Shown piece after piece: positions 1 through 10,955 of a stretch of 64,000 nt of DNA (within the stretch, counting starts at the first letter, position 1; the number at the start of each line of letters is the position of its first letter). Origin of the DNA: Symsagittifera roscoffensis (taxonomy: Eukaryota > Xenacoelomorpha > Acoela > Convolutidae). The position numbers and the translations under genes are program-made. The notes below the pieces were generated by a model. That model saw only the letters and a list, made by a program, of their open reading frames with translations, ran no database searches and was not told where the DNA came from. The DNA lies in NCBI RefSeq assembly GCF_963678635.1, contig NC_087066.1:29455301-29519300 (forward strand), written 5' to 3'.

Positions 1-420
1 CCTTGAATTACAAATAAGCAAAAAGGCAGTTTTCAATATGCCGTCCCTTTAATATAGAAGAACAAGACTGCTCGTATCAGAGTGAAGCCTTGAATGTTAC
101 GACTTCTTTTTAAGTTCCATAGGGCAATAATCACACGAAAAAAATTAAATGAAAAAAGAAAATAAAATGATTTTTTAAATCTCAGATTTTTGTAAAAATC
201 ATCACCCCACACGTCAATTAAAGTGCAAAAGGATAGATTTTGCTCCTTGCAACAAATCAATTATGGCAAATAAGCTTCTTTCAACTAATTTGGAACGATT
301 TCTAAGACGGATTAACTCTCCGCTTATGCGTTAATAGCGCGAATTATATCGCGCGTTAATTGTCCCAAAATGGCCAAAATGGCAATATTTGAATTAGTAT
401 ATGGTATGACGACTGTGGTA
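1..420 (-). repeat. Fragment of palindrome-bearing dispersed repeat family (divergent copy)
   Basis: Read on the minus strand, this stretch matches two other parts of the window. Positions 220-400 match the block at 6240-6435 and the palindrome block inside every 1,571-bp unit at 22-31.6 kb, including GCGCGAATTATATCGCGC at 337-354. Positions 60-110 resemble the outer arms at 17470-17520 and 32340-32400, sharing the words aacaagactg and gccttgaatgtt. It is therefore a diverged relative of the large inverted structure, cut by the window edge. No intact gene is seen. The identification rests on visible similarity inside the window only. Confidence 0.7.
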
Positions 421-2537
421 TATTTTAGCAAAAAATACTTCCCTCAATTTTTTCGTGATACATGAAATTTTGAAAAAACAAAAAGCGATGTAGCCGGGGA
501 AGCTGTGGAAACAACAAAAAAATGTGACAGCAGGAGCACCTAAAATATGTTCACAGAGCGTAAAAACAACGCAAAATTCATTTCACAGCATTTTTTTAGT
601 TTTAAAGCCAAAAAATTTTAAATAGCCAAGATTAATCAGCACCAGTATGTTGAACAAAATTGAACTGGTGCAACCAAATGTGACAAAATTTTTGTTCTTC
701 AAAAAACAAAAAAATTTAAAGAGCTGAGTTATCACGTCCTTTTTAGCCGGAAAATTTATGTGTCTGTCGAGATACTTCATCTTCTGGTGCAACTTGTTTA
801 GAATTTGATTAGAAAAAAATATATTTGCTGTATGTTGATTTTGATACGCATAAACGAAAGATTTAATTGGAATCTACGAATAGAAACTATTCGTCACGTA
901 GACGCCTTATTATGTGATTACTCAAAATATGAAAAAAAAATTACTAATGTAAAAAAATGGTTATGGCGGCTGCGACGTTTTGGGACCAAATTTTGTCCTA
1001 ATTTGTTTGAGATCTGTCGGTAAATTGAATTAAACTCAGTTATCTTCTTTGCGTAAAATTACTTCAATATTTTTGACACTTGCCTTGACATATACCTTAG
1101 GAAAAAAAAACAATAAGGCAAAAATTTTTTGTGTTTATTGCAAAATGATCACAAAAAAATTTTAGTTTCAAAGTCTTGAAAATTGCAAAAATAAACTCAT
1201 ACGTTTGTCTTCGAAAATTTTTTAAATATCCAGTCAAGATCTCATTAATTCTTACTGCTTAGATCTCTTCAATTTTCTGGTGCGAACATTTTTTTCTTAC
1301 TCAAAAATTGGAAATGTTTGTGAGCTGAAAAATCCCGTTTTGTTTTACCTTAATATTAAGTTGATCTCATGTCGATACCCTAATTTAGATTATTTAAAAA
1401 TACTCAGAGTATGTCTGCTACAAACTACTAAACTGGATGGTGTGTATGGGTGGTGACTTGTATGGTGTTCCTCGACAGATGATTTTGAGACCAATTCTTC
1501 TCTTAGTTCCTAGTTGAGATCTATCGCTAAAATGTAAGGAACTCAGACAACTGTTGAAAAAAGTCAGAAGCTTTTTGACGCTTGCCAGTCCTTTTAAGTA
1601 GATATGCAAGTTTTTTTGACAACGGAAAATAGCTGGCAACAAATCATTTATCTGATCACAAATTAGAAGCGTTCAGAGCCTTGAAAAATGGCGATTTAGC
1701 CAAATATTTACAAAACAATAAACGGCAGGCTTAGTAGTGGTCATCTTAGTCCAATGTTAGTTAGTTCTTCAATTTAGTTAAAGAAATAGTTTTTAAATTG
1801 AGAATAACTCAAGGAAGATTTTCCCAAATTTTATGTTGCCGAAAAAGTTTGAAAGTTTTCGAATCCAGGTCACGCATCGGTAATAAGGCGTTACTAATAT
1901 GAAATATTTTGATGAATTTATTTTTTTCTACCATAAGCTTAGACCAAATTGAAAAAATTACTGTGTTCTCAACAGTATAGCAAAAATGAGAATAACTAGA
2001 ACAAATTTGCTAACATTGAACAATCTTTTTTAAACAAATCTACTAGACCGTTGAAAGTCGAATGTTTACAAATGCCAGTATCACATTTTAGAAACTGAAC
2101 AACTCTTTCTGGAGCTCTTGGCGAGGATAGGGATCAAATGATAGGGATAAATTTTTAAGTTTTTCCTTTTATTTGTACATATTTTCAAATTGGCGTATAA
2201 AACTTATATTTAAAAAAAAAAATGTGCCGAAAATGGCAAAAATGAGGTAAAAAGTTGCTGGAAATTTTCAACTGCAATAATGCTTCTAACTGCAAGAACT
2301 TATGCCCACCATAAGGATAGTTTTCAGTTTTCTTGTAAAATATTGTTTTGAATGAGTCTTTTTCATAATTAAAACTAAGAAGCTTTAAGCAAAGTAGACC
2401 CCTAACTAAAAAACTACAATATGACTTTTAAATTGAAACTTGATACCAAAGTTTGAAATCAAAATTTACGGAAATTTGATTGGAAATTTGAATGGAAATT
2501 TGGCTAATTATGTGATAAATGACCGAGGTTTATTAGT
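421..2537. other. AT-rich DNA, no recognised feature
   Basis: Only short, low-complexity open frames occur here, of 60-75 codons. None has a recognisable motif and no repeat similar to other parts of the window was found. Position 1-420 repeat homology stops near 400. Confidence 0.5.
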
Positions 2538-2545
2538 GTACACAA

Positions 2546-3308
2546 CAGGGGCGTATTTGGGATTTTCAAAAAAATGTCGAAAATTTTGTCGACCTTTTTT
2601 TTAGATTGATCAAATTGATTTTCCGAGCTCTGCCAAAGCACTAAAGAGACCCTGTTTTGGGCAAATTTTTTGCGCTGCAGGCAAAATTTTGAAAAAACTG
2701 GTCAAAAAAGCCGTTTTTGGGCACTTTTTGGAAAAATTTGACAAAAAAACGCGTTTTTTTTGGCGCGCGCTCCCCCTCAAAATTAGTATATATTGGCGCC
2801 AAAGGCGCCTTTAGAAAAATCTTAGGGTCGGTCGGCCAACAATGGATTTCTGAAAAAGTATCAAAGGGGGGACCCTTTGGGTCGGCAGGGGGTCGAATCC
2901 CTGAGGAGGGGGGGGGGGTTTCTTTGATAGAAGTTTTAGCAATCAGCTTCGGAAAAAAAAACGGGATTCTCAAAAATCACCGCGCTGCGGCAAGTATGCC
3001 CGCAAAATACGCAGACAGATAATAATCTGATAAAATGAACACTTTTCAAATAAAATCATAGGTACCGACTGATTCCGACTATGACCTTCAGAATCTTTCC
3101 GGCCGAAAATAAGATGTGCGACGAGCAGTGTTCTCACTTTCAGAATTAGTATATATTGGCGCCCAAGGCGCCCTTTGAAAAATTTTTAGGGTCCGTCAGC
3201 CAAAAATGGATATCTCAAAATAGTACAAAGGGGGAACCTTTGGGTCGACAGGTTGTCGAACACATGAGGAGGGAACGTCAACCCCCGCCCCCCCTAAATT
3301 CGCCCCTG
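2546..3308. mobile_element. hAT-like non-autonomous DNA transposon (763 bp) with perfect 8-bp TSD
   Basis: The element starts with CAGGGGCGTATTTGGG and ends with the near inverse (minus strand CAGGGGCGAATTTAGGGG), so the terminal inverted repeats match at about 14 of 16 bases. It is flanked on both sides by gtacacaa (2538-2545 and 3309-3316), an exact 8-bp target-site duplication. Eight-bp duplications and CAGGGGCG-type ends are typical of the hAT superfamily. No transposase is encoded, so it is non-autonomous. Inside are two direct copies of a block of about 135 bp and a short LTR-like segment. Boundaries are directly visible; the superfamily is inferred from TSD length and terminal sequence. 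Confidence 0.85.
2779..3280 (+). repeat. Internal direct duplication of about 135 bp inside the hAT-like element
   Basis: Block 2779-2912 (from attagtatatattggcgcc through the GA/G-rich tract) recurs at 3143-3280 with many substitutions. Both copies carry a ggcgcc...ggcgcc inverted motif and the words agggtc and ctttgggtcg. The spacer holds bases resembling the LTR at 45.73 kb. The first copy ends in a run of ten G (2911-2920). Confidence 0.7.
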
Positions 3309-3316
3309 GTACACAA

Positions 3317-4186
3317 ACACCAGCTATTGAAGATTCTCTTATTCAATTTTTTTAGTTTTCGTTCTGATACGATTTGTAAAGTAATTCCTCTATGTACAAT
3401 TCTTTCAAAAGAAATATTCCAAGATTCCAAGATAGCAATTTTTTTCGCACGAAAAACAATGAAATTTGAACAAAAATTTTAAAGCGGGGCATAAAAACAT
3501 TTTTTTCAGTTAAGACAAAAAACACAAATAGATATCAGAAACTAGTAAAGAATTAAATGGGGTATTGAGAAACTCACTAAAAGTAGACGTTTGCCGCTGT
3601 CGCAACATTTGCTGATTGTTCTTTTTTGTTAAAAATGAAGACTACATTAACTTAATTGATTTTGCGTCTTTTGCTGTTCAGCAAGTAATTTTTTGACAAA
3701 AAGTACCTAAATGTTTATAATCAGTTACTGCAATGAAGGCTTGTGCGTGAATTTTTCCAAATAATTTTAATGTTAATTATTTGAAAAAAGAAACAAGAAG
3801 TTTGAAATTATATTAAAACTCATTCGAATTCAGTTTTTTTTATTTTAGGGAATATAACTAACTGCTTAAGATCAACGTCTTAAGCGTTTTATTTATTCGA
3901 AAACGTTGGTACTAAAGTTTTCAATTTGACCAACAATTTAACTAGGGCCATTTCATTTTGCTGATTATAATAATCAATTCTTTATAGTGATTCAATAAGT
4001 AGATAACAATCATTTCTATTTGGCTACGTTCAAATTTAGAAAAAATTTTGAAATGGACCCGAGCAGTAGCGGAATTAGGGGTTGGCCGCCAAAAAAAACA
4101 CAGCCATAAATGATCTTTGGATTGAAAAAAAAAAACGTTTCAGAGATTTAAGCGGGATTGGACACAATTGAGTTGTATTCTTAGGT
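3317..4186. other. AT-rich spacer with one small perfect hairpin
   Basis: No gene or known repeat is visible. A 7-bp perfect inverted repeat (gcttaag-8 nt-cttaagc) sits at 3864-3885 and is probably incidental. Confidence 0.4.
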
Positions 4187-4575
4187 CTAACTCATAGAGT
4201 AATTTCAATTAGGGTACACCGTCTGCTCGTCACTGCTCGTCGCACATCTTATTTTCGGCCGGAAAGATTCGTCAACTTCTTAGTCTAATACCGATCTTAA
4301 TCTTACTCTTATATCTGCTAGTCTCAATTAGTCTCAATAGATCTAGAGTATACTGGTTAATTGCGAGTAGGTCGTAGGTCTCTAGGAGAGGCAACTAAGT
4401 TCTAAGTTAAATTCAAAGCTCTCTGTTGCTGAATTTACAAGTAATTTCAGCACTTACAAATAAGTGGGTTGTTAGTTCGATGGAGTATGGTTGGTTAGTA
4501 TTAAATATTTTATAGTGATAAAAAATCTAATTTATAACCAATAATAAAATCATAGTTTAGATCTGGTTCCACAAT
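4187..4575 (-). mobile_element. Solo-LTR-like sequence, inverted relative to the LTR at 45.45 kb
   Basis: The reverse complement of this stretch aligns along its length with 45453-45812. Shared blocks include the AAACTA/ATTTTATTATTGGTT start, a run around cccacttatttgtaagtgctgaaattac, the ccggccgaaaataagat block and actctatgagtta at the end. Homology stops at 4187 and 4575, with no internal retroelement sequence on either side, as expected for a solo LTR. The minus-strand copy starts with TGTGG. I found no convincing short target duplication, so the exact ends are uncertain. Confidence 0.65.
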
Positions 4576-6230
4576 GGACAGTTTTTGGGACTCTGCAGCA
4601 CGTCTCTATACAAAACTAGTGGTATCCATTTGTAGAGTTTTTGCAAAGCGAATGACCTTTTGTACCATCCAAATCAGTAAAGGGTCGCGAGAGGACCGAC
4701 TGGCACATCTGCTTAAATTCGAAAGCTGCGTCCTTTTTCATTTCAGTTTATCAATTAATTTATAAATTTATAATTACGGAAATCATAAATTGTTTACAAA
4801 AGAGCCTAAGACACCATAATGAACTTAACACTGAAAAAAGAAGAAGAACTGGAGTCGCCAGAAAACGCAATTTTCATTCTAAAACTTTTTAAAAGCACAC
4901 AAAAACGCTTTTTTTGTCAAATCGTCCAAAAACGCTGAAAATTTGAATGTCACCCTTGCCCAAAAAGTTGGCAGAGGGCAGATTTTTTTTGTTCAATACG
5001 TGGCATTATAGGGCCTCAATAAACTTCAAACGCTAGAAGTGCTAAGAATACGAAAAAAAACTCGATAATGCTGCGCATAACAAATGCAGTGCATTGCAAC
5101 GCATATGCCTCTTATGCAAACGGAAACAAAATATATTATGCGTCTATAGTCTAAATGATAAAAAAAAACATTTGCTTCAATCTTTTTTCTGCGTTCACAC
5201 AATAGCTGTCTGCTTATACCATAGCTTTTGGTGCGGTGTATGAGACGGTAACGTAACTGAATTAATAAAACGTGCTTTTTTCTCAGCTTAATGTGCAAAA
5301 AAAATAATATCTTCATTTACAATAGTAGTCACAGAATAAGTCCAATAGGATTTGATGAAACCATCTACAAAACGAATCTGAAAAATTGTGTGCTTACTTT
5401 ATTTTGTACGGTTTTAAAAACTGGAGGAGGTGATTCATTGTGCATCTGACGAAAATAGATTCCCGTTATAACCAAACACGCAATGGAGCTGAAAGATGGC
5501 GACGAGCGTATGATGCGACTTCTGTATCTTACGTGTCGAGCATGCAACGACTTTGCAGTTTCCTTGACTAACCATGTATTACAAAGCAAACATAATACCG
5601 ATTGGGAAAAATGGACCAACGATTCTTGTCGAAAGAACGGTTTAATTCAAGAGTTTTTCAATAAGTTTGAAAAATCAGTTACAGACAAATTGATCCCCGA
5701 TATAGAAGAATGCGATACAACATTGCTCACAAATTTACTGTCTAGGCGTCTGGCAAAGGTTAAGCGGCTAAACACCTAAATCAGAAGTTGATGGTTGCCT
5801 CGAAAGAACTCTGAACAAACTGACAACAGTTAGTACTTTTTCATTGACACGGGTCGCGGGATGTTTCCGAACTTTGAGCGTCATTTCACTGATTCGTTAC
5901 AATCTTGTAGCACTGGTTTCTAATAGTTTTTTACCTGGTCACGAAAAGTTTTTAGCTAATGAATTTCTGACAGACTATCAATTATAAATTGATAATGTCA
6001 AATATTAAGTGTTAAAATTTGAGTCGTGCACGGAATCGATAAGTTCAATTCGCTTGCCTTAAGTGTCGATACGAAATTATTGGAATATTTGTGCTCGGCG
6101 TGGGTTTTTTTTCTTCAGACAAACTTCGACCTTTTAACTAGCCATTTTTGGCGGCATTTAAAATATCATTCAAAACGTATTTGTGTCTTGAGCTCAAATT
6201 TGAAAAGATATTTTACTGATCATTTTTCGT
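4576..6230. other. Spacer with unassigned ORF 5483-5779
   Basis: Most of this stretch is AT-rich and without signals. One plus-strand open frame (5483-5779, 98 codons) has a balanced, helix-rich composition (C-R-A-C-N-D-F, many K/R/E/L residues) and looks more like coding sequence than the neighbouring frames. It starts with ATG and ends in TAA, with no recognised domain. It could be an exon or a fossil gene piece. No splice partners were identified. Confidence 0.35.
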
Positions 6231-6436
6231 TAAGTTACGGGGGTTTAAAGATTGCCATTTTGGCCAATTTGGGACAATTAATGCGCGATATATTTCGCGC
6301 TATTAACGCGTAAGCGGGGAGTTAATCCGTCTTAGAAATTGTTCCAAATTGGTTGAAAGAAGCTTGTTTGCCATAATTGATTTGTTACAAGGAGAGAAAT
6401 CTATTCTTTTGTACTTTATTAGGCGTGTGGAGGGAG
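6040..6436 (+). repeat. Dispersed repeat copy with GCGCGATATATTTCGCGC palindrome
   Basis: The segment runs parallel to one part of the 1,571-bp unit. It has the ttttttcttcagacaaa stretch, the ttttaactagcca stretch, attgccattttggccaattt, the 18-bp palindrome at 6283-6300, and gccataattgatttgtta. It is inverted relative to the copy at 220-400. Similarity ends at about 6436 after ggcgtgtgg. It is a diverged, truncated member of the same family. Confidence 0.75.
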
Positions 6437-7500
6437 TAGTAGATGTTGGAAGTTAAGTGGGGGGAGGTCCCTGCTGACCCCCATGTATTAGGATAAAGAA
6501 TAGAACATCTGGTCTGCAAGCTATATATTAAGGTAATAAATAGAACCTACAATGTATTCAGATAGGGAGTAGAATTGGTAAGGTTTCATGGTTTGTGTGA
6601 TGGTAAGAGAATGGTAAGAAAAACTACTTTTTTTGGAATTTGTGTTGAATTGTCTAGTTTTTTTGCGAAAGTTTTGGCGCGTGATATCTAATTCGTAAAT
6701 ATCAATGATTGATTACATGTGGAGTGTAGAATGAAGGTCATGTATTTAGTTTGTTAGTTCATGTTAAATCAGTGGTAAAAGTTTCTGGGCAAAATTTAGA
6801 TTTTTTATCAGAAAAATTGAAAGTTTTCAAAAAAACTTTCAAAATTGATAAGATTTGTTATAATTCGACCTACTAACTAGTTTTTAGATATTTTTACTTT
6901 TTGAAACAGTGCTCCATATACCCGAAACTATGCTGAAACCTACTGAAACTTCGTATATTAAATTTACTACCATAATTTCCACTTACAAATATAAAACTAC
7001 ATATTTACACAAAATTACATTTAAAATTCAAAACATGCAAAATCTGAATAAAATTCAACTTTGTCTGGTAGAACTTAACAAGAAGAAATGCTCAATAATT
7101 TGCGTAAAATCTACACATATTATCAGTTTCTTGTAGTTTTCGGGGAACCATTTGCCAATACTTTATTGTTAGAAAAAATTTTACTTTTTCTACCCAAAGA
7201 ATTGGCAAAGTAGTAAGTTTTCTCCAGTCGAGCAATCATGATCCAGTGTTCTCCTTTATCTTTGCTCGGAGCTGAATCGATTATTGCAAAATGTATTTCT
7301 TTAGCTGAGTTACTTTGTAAGTGGATTAAGATCGCAGATACTTGAACCTGATTTCAAGAACTTTTCCATAATTTGCAGAAGGAAAAAATTGTCCATCTTT
7401 GCAATTGTTAGCTAATTTACATCTAAAATAAAGCAAAAGATAGTTGGATAGTGTAATTTAGGATAAAAAAAACAAAGATTTATGACTTACACGCATTTAG
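6437..7500. other. AT-rich DNA flanking the Polinton remnant
   Basis: No recognisable gene or repeat was found. The low-numbered end of the Polinton should lie here, but no terminal inverted repeat could be identified. Confidence 0.4.
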
Positions 7501-7507
7501 GTATGAA

Positions 7508-7726
7508 TCAGGTAGTGTACTGAACAAAGACTGTTGAATACTGCTTTACAGTGTATGTTGTGGTAGTTTCTCGGGTTTTCAATTGAACATCTTTCATTCT
7601 CCGTTTTTCTGGAGTTTTAGCTCCGAAGATAAACAAAATAGACATTACAGAGACAATAACGATTGAAAGTCCCAAAAAAATTACAATAATTTTAAAGGAA
7701 CCTGAAAACTCAAAAAAGTTGAACAT
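7508..7726 (-). CDS. Small single-pass membrane protein of Polinton
   Basis: A 72-codon frame starts with an ATG inside the last codons of the capsid gene; the two overlap by 17 bp in different frames. It encodes one strongly hydrophobic helix (around residues 11-36, rich in I, V, L and F) followed by a polar tail rich in K, R and T. Tight overlap with the capsid gene and an intact frame suggest a real downstream gene of the element. Polintons often carry short membrane proteins near the capsid genes, but I cannot assign a function. Confidence 0.5.
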   Translation of the reverse strand: MFNFFEFSGSFKIIVIFLGLSIVIVSVMSILFIFGAKTPEKRRMKDVQLKTRETTTTYTVKQYSTVFVQYTT

Positions 7727-8962
7727 TTTTAGCGACTGTTCCGAATATGCCAAATTGAACGTTTGATAGTCTTTCTCCCAAGACTATAACTTCAGTTATA
7801 ACTTCAGAATAACTGAAAAAAAAAACTTTTCTAATCTCAAGCTTTCTCCATCAATATCTGGATAATGTAATTGTGCAGCTGCATCCTGCAGTGAAGTTGA
7901 ATCAAAAGCAAGAATTTGGTGATTTTGAAAATCTTCCATAGGAACAGCTGGGAACAGCTGGGAAACCTCCGTTAAACTGCATTGCTTTCTTTAGTGTGTA
8001 ACATAAGGGTGACAAGGAGAAATTGTATCTAAAATAAAAAACAATTGCTCTTCAACGCCAAAAAACTCAAAGCTCTCTCAAATGAAATTATTGATGGTTG
8101 AAAGGGTTTCCATGAAAAGATCCCACAACAGCAGAATTAGTATTCATTGCAACAGCTATTCTACTTTCTGGAGCATTATTGAAAACTTTTGTTTGTATGA
8201 TTTGGCTTTGACGAGATGCAATGATAAAAGTTCTTGCTATAGTTTCCATGTAATTGTATTGAGCAGACTTAATTTCCAGATTGCATTTCTTGTTTTGATT
8301 ATCAGTTTCAGCAAACAAAAATCTGTTTTTAAACAGCGAACAATCAACAGTTTTCAGAGTGATATTCGAATTATAAGACAGCAAGTAAAAATTAAGTGTA
8401 GCTCGAATAGTTTAGCTCAAATTTTGGTATTTGGTAGTAACAGCTTTTCGCAACTAAACAAATCTTTGGCTAGCCTCCCATAGAGCAAAACATTTATCCC
8501 TGTTCTTAAGGAATTTGCTCTAGCAGTGAATGTATGCATATCAAAGGCATCAGGAAATTCTTCAAAACTGTATTCAAGGCAAGCAAGTTTTTCTTTATTA
8601 CTCACTGCCGATGAGTTGATTTCGTTCGGTATTTGTGCCTTATGAGGATATAATCAATCAGTATTGTAACCATTACGTTTGAAAAAAAAGTAACAATTGG
8701 AGAATAGTGAACCTAGAAGATTGTTTCCAAAAGCTAAGTAAAGTTTTCGTTCCTCATCTGAATCCTCCTCGTATATTGCTTTATGTTCTGCTCTTTCTCT
8801 CTTGAAAGCATCAAACAACCTTCCCTTGAATACTTGAAGCTTTACACTAAGATGGTTATCAAGCATATCAAAGTAAAGATTACGATCCGTTTCAATTTCA
8901 AACTCAATACTGCTTTCAACTGTAGAAGTATTGGGGATTACTTTTTGAGTGTAACATGACAT
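7710..8962 (-). pseudogene. Polinton/Maverick major capsid protein, double-jelly-roll type, broken
   Basis: The gene reads from ATG at 8962 to TGA at 7710, about 417 codons, the usual size for Polinton capsid proteins. Recognisable blocks in order are an N-terminal segment (8654-8962, with F-D-M-L-D-N-H-L), a middle block with S-F-E-E-F-P-D-A-F-D-M-H and L-Y-G-R-L-A (8417-8605), a block with Y-N-Y-M-E-T-I-A-R-T (8088-8384), and a C-terminal block ending in L-G-E-R-L-S and G-T-V-A-K-N-V (7714-7860). It has an in-frame stop at 8654, a frame change between 8384 and 8417, and more near 7870-8080. Similarity to the metazoan F54H12.2-like Polinton capsid family is from recognition, not a search. 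Confidence 0.8.
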
Positions 8963-9054
8963 AATTGTTTCAAAACTGAGACTTTATCAAAAACTGCCAA
9001 CGAAGATTTTGCAAAACCTCCGTACTGAAAATGACCACTTGTTTTATACTCATT

Positions 9055-9413
9055 TTATTTCGACAAAAATGTCGTTACAAAAGCTACTGTATTTCGATCT
9101 ACGTTTTTGAGAAATGTATCTGGTTCCACCAGTTCTACGCTTGAATTTTTTTTCCAACTCCCAATTGTTTCTGAACTATTTTTGTTCTCACCTCTTTGCA
9201 AAAATTTTAAATTTTTTGCACCCACTAACAACTCCCCAATCTCTGGAGCAGTGATTTCAAATATATCTACTCCAATTGTTTTTGCAGCAGGGACTTTATA
9301 TTTTTTAAAAAGGGGATTGCAGTTCTCGCAAGAGTTTGCGCAAGAGTTCCTCTTCCACGTTGTTTTGCATGTCCTCGAAAAATGGGGAAATCAATTGAAT
9401 TTTGAGCAACCAT
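9055..9413 (-). pseudogene. Polinton small basic virion protein (adenovirus pVI/pX-like), one frameshift
   Basis: An ATG at 9413 opens a frame of about 120 codons ending in TAA at 9055. The N-terminal half carries G-R-G-T-L-A-Q-T-L-A-R-T-A-I-P and K-Y-K-V-P-A-A-K, then A-P-E-I-G-E-L-L, a pattern found in a short Polinton protein usually located next to the capsid gene. One base is missing near 9305-9318 in a run of T/A, so the frame is broken; the total length is 359 nt, one short of a multiple of three. It lies 92 bp upstream of the capsid gene. The pVI/pX-like role is an inference. Confidence 0.65.
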
Positions 9414-9699
9414 CTCGTATGATGACTAAATCAAAAGTGATTATTCGAAATCTTGCGATACAGGAAAACGACTCTTGTAGTTCCTACGGACACAAAAGGA
9501 ACTTTTACACATGTAATATTTCTTAGATCTTGATACTCTGGAAAGAGTTTTCTAACATTTTTTTAACTATAAATTTGTAAAGGACTGATAGTTATTGTAC
9601 TGTCTTTTAGAAATTTCATCTCCAACTTTTTACTTAGGAGATGAATAGACTACAACGCAATAAAGGAGTTTTTGTATCACCGACTATATTATATTCTAT

Positions 9700-10130
9700 A
9701 ATAACGGTATATATCATCAATAAGGTATTCTTATAATTTCGTAAAAACTCTGAGGATAATGCGGTCTTTTTCCACTCATTATCGCCGTTGTTTGACTTTG
9801 TTCTAAGTCAAGACCAAAAACGTTACTCAAATAAGAATTTTTGATAATAAACACTGACTGATTCTCAGGTTAATGATCGGCTATATTTTGTGCAGTTTTA
9901 TCCACTGATACATATATTCCGTTATATTCAAATGCTTGAACACCCAAACGTTCTCGAATTTTGTGGTTCATGGCTACAACAAATTATACAAATCTTGGAT
10001 ACAAAACTGGTTTGATATGCATCGGTTCAATCTGTCTTTTCTCCGCAGCTTTTTCTCCACCATCTACGAATGTAAACTTTCCCTCATTTTGGTTCGGAGA
10101 CGGATATGATGTTTCTTAAATAGCAACCTT
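9700..10130 (-). pseudogene. Probable Polinton minor capsid (penton-type) protein fragment
   Basis: Minus-strand translation gives a coherent stretch including E-K-R-Q-I-E-P-M-H-I, V-L-Y-P-R-F-V, K-I-R-E-R-L-G-V-Q-A-F-E-Y-N-G-I-Y-V and Q-S-V-F-I-I, with stops near 10000 and 9880. It sits between the integrase and the small basic protein, where Polintons frequently encode their minor capsid protein. I recognise the region as Polinton-associated, but the minor-capsid label depends mostly on position. Confidence 0.5.
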
Positions 10131-10223
10131 CCATTCTTCTTTCAAATGTTTTTCTTCGGGTAGAAAATTTGTTAAAAAAAATTAGACTATGATTCGGATA
10201 ACAATTAAAACAAGCGTTAGAAA

Positions 10224-10955
10224 CTAGCTCAATAAAAAAGAATTCATGACAACTGATCGATTGAAAATTAGTTTAGAAAATGATTTATCATTAATCTGAA
10301 CATTTTGCCATCCCTTTTTTATAAATTTTTCTAGATTTTCTTCTTTGTCGAGATCTTTGATGATGTATGTAGGAGGTTTTTTTGTAGATATAACCTTCTC
10401 TGACATTCGCACTCTATCTCCAACTTTATGGTTTGGTTTCCTATACTTTGTTAGAGGTTTAATGTACAAAATTGAGAGTAAGTTAGAAATCGTGACATCT
10501 CTAGGTGATTTCCCAAAAGATCTACTGACGCAACAATTCCTTGTAGACACAAACTGAGGTAACCTGTGAATGAGTTCTTCCCCATGATCTTCTATGTAAC
10601 GGTAAATGATTTAATTTAATGATTGAATGGCTCTCTCTGCAAGAGTTTTTTCGAGAAATCAATTTTGTGAAAGATTGTAAAGTGTCTTTGGCATATTTTG
10701 TTTTTAATGTTTGAACTCTGACAAATCGCAAAAAAAAACATCAACGGCAACCAATAAATATTTATCTCCATTGTTTTGACTCGCTAGTTTGTCCACAAAA
10801 TCAAGTTCAAACACAAAAATTCTTTGATATATGTTGAAATAATTTAAAGTCTTCGGAAACGTCTGATTTGAGGACCAAATTTTGTATACGATGTCTTGAT
10901 TTGTAAATTTTGTTCAAACTCTTGTTTTGACAAAACGCTTGCTTTACTCAAGTGT
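10224..10955 (-). pseudogene. Polinton retroviral-type (RVE) integrase, internally deleted
   Basis: On the minus strand the N-terminal region (10850-10955) is followed by F-E-L-D-F-V-D-K, then K-Y-L-L-V-A-V-D-V-F (10740-10830) and F-V-R-V-Q-T-L-K-T-K-Y, the start of an RVE catalytic core. After I-S-R-K-N-S the frame decays and reading resumes at I-E-D-H-G-E-E and P-Q-F-V-S-T near 10560-10600, so the segment expected to hold the second Asp and the Glu of the D,D-E triad is missing. The C-terminal part (10345-10520) has G-K-S-P-R-D-V and K-V-G-D-R-V-R, the usual SH3/chromo-like tail. Several stops and frame changes make this inactive. Confidence 0.75.

Noticed and set aside
2880-2905. tRNA T-loop-like word gtcgaatccc
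   Set aside because: It lies inside the hAT-like element, its duplicate at 3250 has changed, and no cloverleaf can be drawn.
8082-8483. 133-codon plus-strand ORF
   Set aside because: Antisense shadow of the Polinton capsid gene.
9107-9526. 139-codon plus-strand ORF
   Set aside because: Shadow of the minus-strand Polinton basic protein, whose pattern is recognisable apart from one frameshift.
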